Shown piece by piece: positions 1 to 7,837 of a stretch of DNA of 64,000 nucleotides. This DNA is from Chitinophagaceae bacterium (GTDB taxonomy: Bacteria; Bacteroidota; Bacteroidia; Chitinophagales; Chitinophagaceae), in the NCBI GenBank assembly GCA_027489035.1, contig JAIYAN010000017.1, positions 52,178 to 116,177 of the forward strand, written 5' to 3'. The translations under genes were made by a program, and so were the position numbers. The notes below the pieces were generated by a model. That model was not told the DNA's origin and ran no database searches. It was given only the letters and a program-made list of their open reading frames with translations. Position 1 is the first letter of the stretch. Each line of letters begins with the position of its first letter.

Positions 1-63
1 ATTCATTTCAATGTTGAAATCAACAGATTTGGAGGAGAATTTTCTTGTCAAAAATAGGGGTGA

Positions 64-348
64 TTTAAAGGTTTAAATCACTTCGTTGGTTTAAGGGTTT
101 AATTTGCTTTCGCTGGTTTAAAGGTTGGAAGCATTTTCCGTTTTAGCAATGTTGATTTTTTTGTGAATTGGGTTGAAATATTTGTGCGATTTTTTTATGT
201 CGCCCCGCTGGGGCTTTAATGCAATCATCATACAATTCTAGTGATATGTTACCCCGCTGGGGTTATTAGATACTCATCATCTTGTGAATTAATCAACCTT
301 AAACCATTAGACCAGCGAAGCAGATTAAACCAACGAAGTGATTTAAAC
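64..348. repeat. MITE-like repeat unit, left copy
   Basis: A 285-bp unit whose ends are inverted repeats of each other: positions 71-94 (GTTTAAATCACTTCGTTGG...) are the exact reverse complement of 325-348. It contains two GC-rich mini-palindromes of the form CCCCGCTGGGG (about 202-213 and 252-262). The same unit recurs in direct orientation at 1659-1932 with small differences. No transposase is encoded, so it looks like a non-autonomous element. Positions 1-63 show nothing recognisable. Confidence 0.75.
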
Positions 349-438
349 TTAAACTACGTTTTAACACTTCGAATCCCTGTTGTTTTTCCCATTTTGTATT
401 ATAGAGCTGGTTTTAAATTGCATCAAAATTTATTGCGC

Positions 439-1671
439 ATGCATGAAGATATCAGCTCTATTTTACCGGAAATTGAAAACAGAATTTTTACCATAAGAGG
501 TTTGTCGGTTATGCTGGATAGCGATTTGGCTAAGTTGTATGGAGTGGAAACGAAATATTTAAATAAAGTTGTAAAAAGAAATTTCAATAGGTTCCCTGAA
601 TGGTTTATGTTTCAATTGACATATACGGAATGGGAAAACTTGAGGTTCCAAATTGGCACCTCAATTAATACTGGAAATGAAGCTTCAAGATCGCATATTG
701 CGACCTTGAATGAAACGAAGCATATGGAGGTTGAAAACTTGATGTCACAAATTGTGACCTCAAGTGAAAATAATAATGAACAGGAAAATGGTCTAAGGTT
801 CCAAATTGGAACCTTAGACTCGAATAAAAGTGATTCTCTAAGGTCACAAAATGTGACCTTGAACGAAAAGCAGCATATAGAATCAGAAAACTTGAGGTCG
901 CAAACTGCGACCTCAAGTAATGAGGAAGTTAACACTTCAAGGTTCCAATTTGGAACCTTGAATGAAAAGAAAGATTTTAAAGAAGAAATTCTAAGGTCGC
1001 AAATTGCGACCTTAGAGAATCAAAAAGGTAAACATAGAAAATTCCTCCCCTTCGCCTTTACCGAACAAGGTGTAGCAATGCTGTCTGCCGTTTTAAAAAG
1101 CGAAACTGCTGTAAAAGTCAGCATACAAATTATGGCGGCTTTTGTGGCTTTAAGAAAATTGCATTTTCAATCCGCAGGCCTTTATCAGCGACTTGAAATG
1201 GTGGAGAAAAAACAAATCGAAGCCGACAATCATTTTAATAAAATCTTTTCAGCATTGGAGAAAAAAGATACAATTCCTGCTCAAGGCATTTTCTTCAACG
1301 GACAAATTTTTGATGCATATAAATTTGTTGCCGACATAATAAAATTGGCAAAAAAATCCATCATTTTAATTGATAATTATATTGATGAAACGACCTTGGC
1401 TTTGCTTTCTAAGAGAAATGACGAGGTAAAAGCCATTATTTATATCGAGCAAATCAACAGAAGTCAAATCATCGATTTACAAAAATTGAATGAGCAATAT
1501 GCAACCATCGAAATCAGAAAACTAAAACACAATCACGACCGATTTCTCATCATTGACCAGCAAGAAATGTATCATTTCGGAGCTTCACTAAAAGATTTGG
1601 GTAAAAAGATTTTTGGGTTTTCTAAAATGGATAATGAGGTGGGGTTGATGTTGGAAGTTTTAAAGGTTTAA
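439..1671 (+). CDS. ORF6N-domain protein with internal palindromic repeat expansion
   Basis: The ATG at 439 starts at the ORF6N domain proper (MHEDISSILPEIENRIF, then RGLSVMLDSDLAKLYGVETK and RNFNRFPEWFMF). The open frame extends upstream to 241, but that part is translated repeat DNA, so I prefer 439 (410 aa). After the ORF6N core there is an expansion of eight LRxQxxT-like units (residues ~68-193), then the usual family segment FTEQGVAMLSAVL, a short helical linker, and a C-terminal domain with HDRFLIID and FGASLKDLGKKIF, as in many Bacteroidota ORF6N proteins and resembling a phospholipase-D-like HxD motif. ORF6N/KilA-N domains are DNA-binding domains common in phages and mobile DNA. The last codons and the stop lie in the right-hand repeat unit. 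Role unknown; domain assignment confident. Confidence 0.8.
   Translation: MHEDISSILPEIENRIFTIRGLSVMLDSDLAKLYGVETKYLNKVVKRNFNRFPEWFMFQLTYTEWENLRFQIGTSINTGNEASRSHIATLNETKHMEVENLMSQIVTSSENNNEQENGLRFQIGTLDSNKSDSLRSQNVTLNEKQHIESENLRSQTATSSNEEVNTSRFQFGTLNEKKDFKEEILRSQIATLENQKGKHRKFLPFAFTEQGVAMLSAVLKSETAVKVSIQIMAAFVALRKLHFQSAGLYQRLEMVEKKQIEADNHFNKIFSALEKKDTIPAQGIFFNGQIFDAYKFVADIIKLAKKSIILIDNYIDETTLALLSKRNDEVKAIIYIEQINRSQIIDLQKLNEQYATIEIRKLKHNHDRFLIIDQQEMYHFGASLKDLGKKIFGFSKMDNEVGLMLEVLKV
642..1016. repeat. Array of eight in-frame covarying DNA palindromes
   Basis: Eight palindromes of 21-29 bp lie at 642-662, 684-710, 737-765, 791-819, 840-860, 890-918, 936-962 and 990-1016. Their centres are 45, 54, 54, 45, 54, 45 and 54 bp apart, all multiples of 9. 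The last five are perfect over their listed spans with 9-14 bp arms; the first three carry one arm mismatch each. The inner arms come in three versions (TTCC/GGAA, TCGC/GCGA, TCAC/GTGA) and the outer arms in three (TTGAGG/CCTCAA, TCAAGG/CCTTGA, CTAAGG/CCTTAG), always changing on both sides together except for the outer arms of copy 5. Each unit encodes a variant of LRSQIAT or LRFQIGT. Confidence 0.95.
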
Positions 1672-1932
1672 ATCACTTCGTTGGTCTAATGGTTTAATTT
1701 GCTTCGCGGGTTTAAAGGTTGAAAGTATTTTCCGTTTTTAGCATTAACGTATATTTTTTGATTTTTGTGCGATTTTTTTTATGTCGCCCCGCTGGGGCTT
1801 GTATGCAATCATCATACAATTCTAGTGTTATGTCACCCCGCTGGGGTTATTAGATACTCATCATCTTGTGAATTAATCAACCTTAAACCATTAGACCAGC
1901 GAAGCGAATTAAACCAACGAAGTGATTTAAAC
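1659..1932. repeat. MITE-like repeat unit, right copy
   Basis: A direct repeat of 64-348, 274 bp, with terminal inverted repeats at 1666-1689 and 1909-1932 (one mismatch) and the same pair of CCCCGCTGGGG palindromes. Its left edge overlaps the last codons of the ORF6N gene and supplies the GGTTTAA that contains its stop codon. The 331-bp gap between that gene and folA is almost entirely this repeat. Confidence 0.75.
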
Positions 1933-2002
1933 CTGTACATGAAAATTTCCACTTGGGGATTTAAGGGTCTTTTTTTTATCATTTTCCTACTACATTTGCT
2001 TC

Positions 2003-2497
2003 ATGATATCTCTAATCGTAGCCGCTTCTACCAACAACGCCATCGGTAAAAACAATCAACTGCTTTGGCATTTACCCAATGATTTAAAGTTTTTTAAAAA
2101 CACCACATGGGGTGGAGTTGTTATAATGGGAAGAAAAACGTTTGAATCTGTAAATAAACCATTGCCTGGCAGAACGAATATTGTAATTACCTCAAAAGAA
2201 AATTGGCAATCTGAAAACGTGCTTGTTGCCCATAGTTTGGAAGAAGCGTTGAAATTGGCTACAGAACTATCTTTTAAAGAAATATTTATTATTGGTGGAG
2301 GAGAAATTTACAAACAAAGTATGGCAATTGCCAATCGTGTATATTTAACCAGGGTGCATACAGAAATAGAAGGAGATACATTTTTTCCGGTTCTAGATGA
2401 ACATTGGAAATTGAAGTCTAGCAATGATTTTGCTTCAGACGAAAAAAATAATTTTAATCATACATTCGAATTATGGGAAAGGAAGCTAGATTCATGA
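2003..2497 (+). CDS. folA: Dihydrofolate reductase
   Basis: Reduces dihydrofolate to tetrahydrofolate with NADPH in the cytoplasm, feeding thymidylate and purine synthesis. The 164-aa length is normal for bacterial DHFR. Visible motifs are the N-terminal strand ISLIVAAS, the substrate loop LLWHLPNDLKFFK with the catalytic acid Asp27, the NADPH-binding segments MGRKTFES (about 42-49) and LPGRTNIV, and the GGGEIYKQ loop near residue 100. The ATG at 2003 gives the canonical N terminus. Upstream is repeat DNA and downstream is a 9-mer repeat array followed by a methyltransferase gene. Confidence 0.97.
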   Translation: MISLIVAASTNNAIGKNNQLLWHLPNDLKFFKNTTWGGVVIMGRKTFESVNKPLPGRTNIVITSKENWQSENVLVAHSLEEALKLATELSFKEIFIIGGGEIYKQSMAIANRVYLTRVHTEIEGDTFFPVLDEHWKLKSSNDFASDEKNNFNHTFELWERKLDS

Positions 2498-2501
2498 TAG
2501 C

Positions 2502-2546
2502 AAACCTCACAAACCTCACAAACCTCATAAACCTCATAAACCTCTG
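2502..2546. repeat. Tandem 9-mer repeat AAACCTCAY
   Basis: Five consecutive 9-mers (AAACCTCAC twice, AAACCTCAT twice, AAACCTCTG once) directly after folA. Similar AAACCTCNN arrays occur at 24829-24882 and, degenerate or inverted, near 22520-22560, 23698-23738 and 34505-34565, so this is a dispersed short-repeat class of intergenic DNA. Confidence 0.85.
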
Positions 2547-2588
2547 TATTCCCCCTTTACCATAGCAAAAAAATACCTTCAATATTGG

Positions 2589-3341
2589 TTGAATGCATCC
2601 AATAAAAATGGCCATGGGGTGCATTCTCCGTTTGTATTTGATTTGATTATCAATGTGCTCAATGATCGTAAAAATGAACCCTGGTTTGAAGCCATTGAAT
2701 CTGTTCGACAAACACTTAAAAAGAATCATGATTTTATAGAAGTGGAAGATTTCGGTGCAGGCTCAGCGGTGATAAAATCAAACCAAAGAAAAATTTCAAG
2801 GATTGCTAACTCTTCTTTAAAATCCGCTAAGTACGCACAGTTGCTGCATCGTATGGTGAAATATTTCCGCCCTAAAAATATCGTTGAGTTGGGTACTTCT
2901 TTCGGCATTACTTCTGCTTATTTGGCCAAAGGAAATCCCGAAGCGCATTTATATACTTTTGAAGGTGCTTCTTCGATTTCTAATATTGCGCAACAAAATT
3001 TTAAAAAATTAGGTATACATAATATTGAATTGATAAATGGCGATTTCGGAAAAACATTGCCGAATTTCCTTGAAAAAAATCTACCTATTGATTTTGCTTT
3101 TATAGACGGCAATCACCGCGAAAAACCGACAATTGCTTATTTTGAATCCTTATTATCTCATTGTAATGAACATTCCATCCTTGTTTTTGACGATATTCAT
3201 TGGAGTGCAGAAATGGAAAACGCATGGGACTTTATAAAAAATAATCAGTCGGTAACGATGTCAGTTGATTTATTTTTTATAGGAATCGTGTTTTTTAGAA
3301 AAGATTTCAAAGAAAAGCAACATTTTACAATTCAGTTTTAA
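2589..3341 (+). CDS. Class I SAM-dependent methyltransferase (O-methyltransferase-like)
   Basis: Residues ~100-200 form a Rossmann-fold methyltransferase core: the SAM loop VELGTSFGITSAYLA, the acidic segment LYTFEGA, and DFAFIDGNH followed by SILVFDDIHWS, typical of O-methyltransferase-fold proteins. The N-terminal NGHGVHSPFVFDLI is characteristic of a Bacteroidota family of unknown substrate. The start is uncertain: TTG 2589 is the first usable initiator, but coding resemblance (AKKYLQYWLNASN) extends upstream to about 2562 in the same open frame, with no ATG before the 9-mer repeat. Either a non-standard start is used (CTG at 2544 is in frame) or the repeat has replaced the original start. 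Confidence 0.8.
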   Translation: MNASNKNGHGVHSPFVFDLIINVLNDRKNEPWFEAIESVRQTLKKNHDFIEVEDFGAGSAVIKSNQRKISRIANSSLKSAKYAQLLHRMVKYFRPKNIVELGTSFGITSAYLAKGNPEAHLYTFEGASSISNIAQQNFKKLGIHNIELINGDFGKTLPNFLEKNLPIDFAFIDGNHREKPTIAYFESLLSHCNEHSILVFDDIHWSAEMENAWDFIKNNQSVTMSVDLFFIGIVFFRKDFKEKQHFTIQF

Positions 3342-3374
3342 ATTTTCTTACCTTCGAGCCAATTAATTTATATT

Positions 3375-4493
3375 ATGATAATTGGTATACTCAAAGAACC
3401 TTCCTTCGAAACTCGAACTTCATTATTGCCCGAACACGCTGCTGTTCTCAAAAAAATGAATCTTGAAATGCTTATTGAATCAGGTGCAGGTGATTTGTCA
3501 TTTGCAACAGATCAAAAATATACAGAAGCAGGCGCAAGCGTAGGTTCAAGATCTGAAGTTTTGCAAAAATCGGATGTAGTGTTATCTATTAATCCCATTT
3601 CTGATGCAGATGCTGCAGCTTGTTCTGGAAAAATAATCATTGGATTTTTTCAAGCATTGATTAATGCGGGAACGATAAACAATTGGGCAAAACAAAATTG
3701 TACTGTGTTTAGTATGGACATGTTGCCACGCACTACCCGTGCTCAAAGCATGGACGTATTGAGTAGTCAGGCCAATATTGCGGGTTACAAAGCGGTATTG
3801 TTAGCAGCCAATTTATATCCGAAGTATTTTCCGATGTTTATGACCGCCGCTGGTAGCATTGCTCCTGCAAAAATGTTAATTCTTGGCGCTGGTGTTGCTG
3901 GCTTACAAGCTATCGCAACGGGTAAGCGTTTGGGTGCAGTGATTGAAGTGTTTGATACCCGTCCGGCAGTAAAAGAAGAGGTAATGAGTTTGGGAGCAAA
4001 ATTTGTGGAGGTTGAAGGTGCGGCAGATGCGTCTAAGGCTGGGGGTTATGCAGTAGAGCAAACAGAAGAATTTTTACAAAGACAAAAAGCAAAAATTGCG
4101 GAAAGTGTTGCTAAAGCTGATATCGTAATTACAACCGCTCAAATTCCAGGTAAAAAAGCACCTATATTAATAACCAAAGAAATGATTGCAGCTATGAAAA
4201 ATGGTTCGGTTATTATTGATTTAGCAGCAGTTACTGGAGGTAATACGGATTATACCAAAAACGATGAAACCGTTGTGGTTAATGGTGTTTCTATTGTTGG
4301 TAATTCTAAATTGCCTGGTTCAATGCCAAGTGATGCTAGTAAATTATACGGAAAAAACATCTTGAATTTCTTGCAACTTATCGTAACCAAAGAAGGTAAC
4401 TTAAACCTGAATTTTGAAGATGATTTGGTGTTGGGAACTTGCGTTGCCAACAAAGGTGAAATCACCAACGATAGAGTGAAACAATTGATTTAA
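3375..4493 (+). CDS. pntAA: NAD(P) transhydrogenase subunit alpha part 1 (NAD-binding domain I)
   Basis: The cytoplasmic NAD(H)-binding domain of the proton-translocating transhydrogenase, which uses the proton gradient to move hydride from NADH to NADP+. Its 372 aa match the family in which PntA is split. The N terminus IGILKEPSFETRTSLLPEHA is the alanine dehydrogenase/PNT domain, SMDMLPRTTRAQSMDVLSSQ is the conserved central motif, and the nucleotide-binding loop LGAGVAGLQAIATGKRLGA lies near residue 170. It heads a three-gene set with pntAB and pntB; gaps of 72 and 65 bp suggest one operon. Confidence 0.95.
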   Translation: MIIGILKEPSFETRTSLLPEHAAVLKKMNLEMLIESGAGDLSFATDQKYTEAGASVGSRSEVLQKSDVVLSINPISDADAAACSGKIIIGFFQALINAGTINNWAKQNCTVFSMDMLPRTTRAQSMDVLSSQANIAGYKAVLLAANLYPKYFPMFMTAAGSIAPAKMLILGAGVAGLQAIATGKRLGAVIEVFDTRPAVKEEVMSLGAKFVEVEGAADASKAGGYAVEQTEEFLQRQKAKIAESVAKADIVITTAQIPGKKAPILITKEMIAAMKNGSVIIDLAAVTGGNTDYTKNDETVVVNGVSIVGNSKLPGSMPSDASKLYGKNILNFLQLIVTKEGNLNLNFEDDLVLGTCVANKGEITNDRVKQLI

Positions 4494-4517
4494 TAAATTG
4501 ACCATTAATGTCAACAA

Positions 4518-4553
4518 TTAAACCCTTAAACCAGCAAAGCGAATTAAACTTTT
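4518..4553. repeat. Dispersed repeat fragment (TTAAACCAGCRAAGCGAATTAAAC type)
   Basis: This short segment between pntAA and pntAB matches the inner end of the MITE-like units at 64-348 and 1659-1932 (CCAGCAAAGCGAATTAAAC). It appears to be a solo end or relic of the same repeat family inserted within an operon. Confidence 0.6.
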
Positions 4554-4565
4554 AAACTCACAGAA

Positions 4566-4874
4566 ATGAATCAAGTATTGAATTTTATAACATCCAACCA
4601 AGAAATTATTTACACCGTTATACTCATGATTTTTGTTGGAATCGAAATCATTGAAAAAGTACCTAGCGTTTTACACACGCCATTGATGAGTGGTGCAAAT
4701 GCCATTCACGGGGTTGTAATCATTGGTGCAATAATCGTAATGGGAAAAGCAGAACAAGATAATTACCTCGCACTTGCTTTGGGCTTTATTGCAGTATTGC
4801 TTGGTACTTTAAATGTGGTAGGTGGTTTTGTGGTTACAGACAGAATGCTCGAAATGTTCAAAAAGAAAAAGTAA
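4566..4874 (+). CDS. pntAB: NAD(P) transhydrogenase subunit alpha part 2 (membrane domain)
   Basis: A 102-aa integral membrane subunit of the proton-pumping transhydrogenase. Three to four hydrophobic helices are visible: IIYTVILMIFVGIEIIE, a central segment after the family motif VPSVLHTPLMSGANAIHGVVIIGAIIV, and LALALGFIAVLLGTLNVVGGFVV. The motif TPLMSGANAIHG and the ending NVVGGFVVTDRMLEMFKKK are diagnostic. It lies between pntAA and pntB on the same strand. Confidence 0.95.
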   Translation: MNQVLNFITSNQEIIYTVILMIFVGIEIIEKVPSVLHTPLMSGANAIHGVVIIGAIIVMGKAEQDNYLALALGFIAVLLGTLNVVGGFVVTDRMLEMFKKKK

Positions 4875-4939
4875 TTCATTCGTTTACTTTCAATTTTAAT
4901 TTTTCAATTTTTAATTTTTACTTTTCAATTTTTAAATAA

Positions 4940-6373
4940 ATGAATCAACACTTACTTACCATTTGTTATCTAATAGGATCTATCACTTTTATTTTAGGAC
5001 TAAAAATGTTGTCGAATCCAGCGTCTGCTAGAAAAGGGAACTTACTTGCAGCAGGAGGAATGTCTATTGCCATCTTTGGAACCATTTTCTTATTTAGTTA
5101 TGATGAAAATGGAACAACGCATTATTTGGGCAATTATATTTGGATTTTTGCTGCATTAATCATTGGTGCAATCATTGGAACCCTTGCTGCTAAAAAGGTG
5201 CAAATGACCGCCATGCCTGAAATGGTGAGTTTGTTTAATGGAATGGGAGGTGCTTGCGCTGCCTTAATTTCTATTGTTGAGTTCAATCACTTAAACAAAG
5301 AATTGGGCGCTACACCAACAGCTGAAATGATTCAACATGTACAACCAACTGTTTTAATTATTGTGCTTGGATTAATTATTGGTGCCGTTTCTTTTGCAGG
5401 CTCGATGATTGCTTGGGGTAAGTTAAATGGTAAAGTAAAAGATTTCAGTTTTACCGGTCAGAATATTTTAAATATGGTTGTTCTTGCAGCAACGTTGGGT
5501 TTGGCTGTTTATATGATTTTTAATCCACAACAACACATGTTGCTTTATGCCATTCTTGGATTGTCGTTGTTTTATGGTATTTTCTTTGTAATGCCAATTG
5601 GAGGTGCGGATATGCCTGTGGTTATTTCGTTACTAAATTCATTTACTGGTGTGGCTGCGGCTTGTGGTGGATTTTTATACGACAATAAAGTAATGTTAAC
5701 CGGTGGTATTTTAGTTGGAGCCGCTGGCACTTTACTTACTATTTTGATGTGTAAAGCCATGAATCGTTCATTGAAAAATGTATTGATTGGATCTTTTGGT
5801 GGAAATAAAAAAGGGGTTGCTGGTGCTACTGGTGCACAAGGTGAACATAAAGAAATTAGTTTGAGTGATGCGGCAATGGTGATGAGTTATGCCAACAAAG
5901 TGCTTATCGTTCCAGGATATGGATTGGCTGTTGCTCAAGCACAACATACTTGTCATGAACTTGAAAAAATTCTTACAGAAAAAGGCGTGGAAGTTAAATA
6001 TGCGATTCATCCTGTTGCTGGTCGTATGCCAGGCCATATGAACGTTTTATTGGCTGAAGCAGATGTTAGCTACGATATTTTAATGGAAATGGAACAAGCC
6101 AATGATGAGTTTCCAACAACTGATGTGGTATTGATTTTAGGTGCAAATGATGTGGTTAATCCTGCTGCAAAATCTGATCCAGCTTCTCCAATATATGGTA
6201 TGCCAATTCTTGATGTAGAGCAAGCAAAAACTGTTATTGTAAATAAAAGAAGCATGAAGCCAGGTTATGCAGGTATTGAAAACGATTTGTTCTTCAGACC
6301 AAAAACCTCAATGCTTTTTGGAGATGCCAAAAAAGTATTACAAGACTTGTGTACTGAAATTAAAAATGCGTAA
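4940..6373 (+). CDS. pntB: NAD(P) transhydrogenase subunit beta
   Basis: This 477-aa subunit carries the rest of the proton channel and the NADP(H)-binding domain III. The first ~270 residues contain about eight hydrophobic helices, with the family motifs MPEMVSLFNGMGGACAAL and GGADMPVVISLLNSFTG. The C-terminal ~180 residues are soluble: VLIVPGYGLAVAQAQH, HPVAGRMPGHMNVLLAEA and LILGANDVVNPAAKSDPAS bind NADP(H). Length and motif order are complete. It is last in the pntAA-pntAB-pntB set, and the next gene starts 19 bp downstream. Confidence 0.96.
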   Translation: MNQHLLTICYLIGSITFILGLKMLSNPASARKGNLLAAGGMSIAIFGTIFLFSYDENGTTHYLGNYIWIFAALIIGAIIGTLAAKKVQMTAMPEMVSLFNGMGGACAALISIVEFNHLNKELGATPTAEMIQHVQPTVLIIVLGLIIGAVSFAGSMIAWGKLNGKVKDFSFTGQNILNMVVLAATLGLAVYMIFNPQQHMLLYAILGLSLFYGIFFVMPIGGADMPVVISLLNSFTGVAAACGGFLYDNKVMLTGGILVGAAGTLLTILMCKAMNRSLKNVLIGSFGGNKKGVAGATGAQGEHKEISLSDAAMVMSYANKVLIVPGYGLAVAQAQHTCHELEKILTEKGVEVKYAIHPVAGRMPGHMNVLLAEADVSYDILMEMEQANDEFPTTDVVLILGANDVVNPAAKSDPASPIYGMPILDVEQAKTVIVNKRSMKPGYAGIENDLFFRPKTSMLFGDAKKVLQDLCTEIKNA

Positions 6374-6392
6374 TCATTTAATGCAATAAATA

Positions 6393-7766
6393 TTGCCACA
6401 CGCACTTCCAATAGAATTGCTGCATTCACTACAACGCATCAAAGGCTTTGATGAAACGGCTTTTATTGCTGCGCATACAGCAGAGAATCCAATCACTTCT
6501 ATTCGTGTAAACCCTGCGAAACCGTCGAATTCGGTTGTTAGTACTTTATTGTCTGCTGGAAAAATTCCTTGGTGTACAAATGGATATTATTTACAAGAAC
6601 GACCTTCGTTTACTTTAGATCCTCATTTTCATGTGGGTGCTTATTATGTTCAGGAAGCAAGCAGCATGTTTTTGGAAACGGTAATGAAACAAACTATAGA
6701 TTTAAATGCATCTATAAAAGTATTGGATTTATGTGCGGCACCAGGTGGAAAATCTACTTTAATTCAATCGCTAATTTCTACAGATAGCTTTTTAGTAAGT
6801 AATGAAGTGATAAAAACAAGGGTAAACATTCTTGCTGAAAACATCACAAAATGGGGCGCTTCAAATATAGTCGTAACCAATAATGACCCTAAAGATTTTC
6901 AACGACTTTCTAATTATTTTGATGTTATCGTTGTAGATGCACCTTGTAGTGGAAGCGGATTGTTTAGAAAAGATAATGAAGCCATTTCAGAATGGAGTAT
7001 GGATAATGTGGCTTTGTGTAGTCAACGCCAGCAAAGGATTTTGGCAGATGTTATATCTTCTTTAAAACCTGGAGGTGTATTGATTTATTCAACTTGTTCT
7101 TATTCTGAAGTTGAAAACGAAAACATTGCAGCATGGCTAACAAAAGTAAATGCATTTGAATCTTGCAAAATAGATTTTCAACAAAATTGGGGAATTGTAG
7201 AAACCGAAAAAAATGGTGCTTACGGATATCGTTTTTATCCAGATAAAATTAAAGGCGAAGGATTTTTTTTTTTTTTTTTTAAAAAAAATGAAGATGTCAA
7301 TGCACAAAAATTTAAACAAAAACCAATCAGCCAAAAATCAACCGTTTCAAAATCTCAGTTTGAATATTTATCAAAATGGGTTAACCCAAAATTAGACATT
7401 GAATTTTTCAATTGGAAAAACGAGGTTATTGCCTTGCCATATATTTTACTACAAGAAATGGCCAATCTTCAATCGGCATTGTACATCAAAAAAATTGGTG
7501 TAAACATTGGTAGTGCTATCCGAAATGAATTGATTCCTTCTCACGAATTGGCAGTGAGTACATTATTATCGCCAGATGTAGAAAATATACATTTGAATAA
7601 AGAAGATGCATTGCAATATTTAAGGCATCAAAATTTTGAGTTGATGGACACAAAACCTGGATGGAAATTAATCGTGTATAATGATTTGCCATTAGGCCTA
7701 ATCAAATCTATGTCTAATCGGTTTAACAATTATTATCCAAGAGAATGGCGGATTTTAAACAAGTAA
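6393..7766 (+). CDS. RsmF/Fmu-family 16S rRNA (cytosine-C5) methyltransferase
   Basis: A NOL1/NOP2/Sun-family RNA m5C methyltransferase, 457 aa. SAM is bound by DLCAAPGGKSTLIQ (about residue 112), and the two catalytic cysteines are in DAPCSGSGLFRKD (about 183) and STCSYSEVENE (about 233). The C-terminal ~140 residues match the RsmF-type domain with LPLGLIKSMSNRFNNYYPREWRI. I use the TTG at 6393, since the nearby ATG at 6380 is followed at once by a stop. The family motif that usually reads EGFF is extended here to seven Phe by an 18-T tract, so the frame depends on the exact length of that tract. Confidence 0.88.
   Translation: MPHALPIELLHSLQRIKGFDETAFIAAHTAENPITSIRVNPAKPSNSVVSTLLSAGKIPWCTNGYYLQERPSFTLDPHFHVGAYYVQEASSMFLETVMKQTIDLNASIKVLDLCAAPGGKSTLIQSLISTDSFLVSNEVIKTRVNILAENITKWGASNIVVTNNDPKDFQRLSNYFDVIVVDAPCSGSGLFRKDNEAISEWSMDNVALCSQRQQRILADVISSLKPGGVLIYSTCSYSEVENENIAAWLTKVNAFESCKIDFQQNWGIVETEKNGAYGYRFYPDKIKGEGFFFFFFKKNEDVNAQKFKQKPISQKSTVSKSQFEYLSKWVNPKLDIEFFNWKNEVIALPYILLQEMANLQSALYIKKIGVNIGSAIRNELIPSHELAVSTLLSPDVENIHLNKEDALQYLRHQNFELMDTKPGWKLIVYNDLPLGLIKSMSNRFNNYYPREWRILNK
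7263..7288. repeat. Homopolymer tract T18-A8 inside a coding region
   Basis: Eighteen consecutive T followed by eight A lie within the RsmF-like gene and encode Phe and Lys codons in the current phase. Tracts this long slip during replication or transcription, so a one-base change would truncate the protein about 290 residues in. Sequencing error in tract length cannot be excluded. Confidence 0.9.
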
Positions 7767-7837
7767 TTAACTTAATTGCCAATTTTTAATTGCAGTTTTG
7801 TAACTTTAAAAACCATAACCAAATAAACCCATTAATA

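Noticed and set aside
612..935. Minus-strand open frame of 107 codons, and another at 665-916, opposite the ORF6N gene
   Set aside because: They are produced by the palindromes, which read as similar peptides on both strands. No independent start signal or domain.
642..1016. The repeat array as a CRISPR
   Set aside because: Units are palindromes within an open reading frame, with coding spacers of 15 or 18 codons between centres, no unique spacers of CRISPR length and no cas genes.
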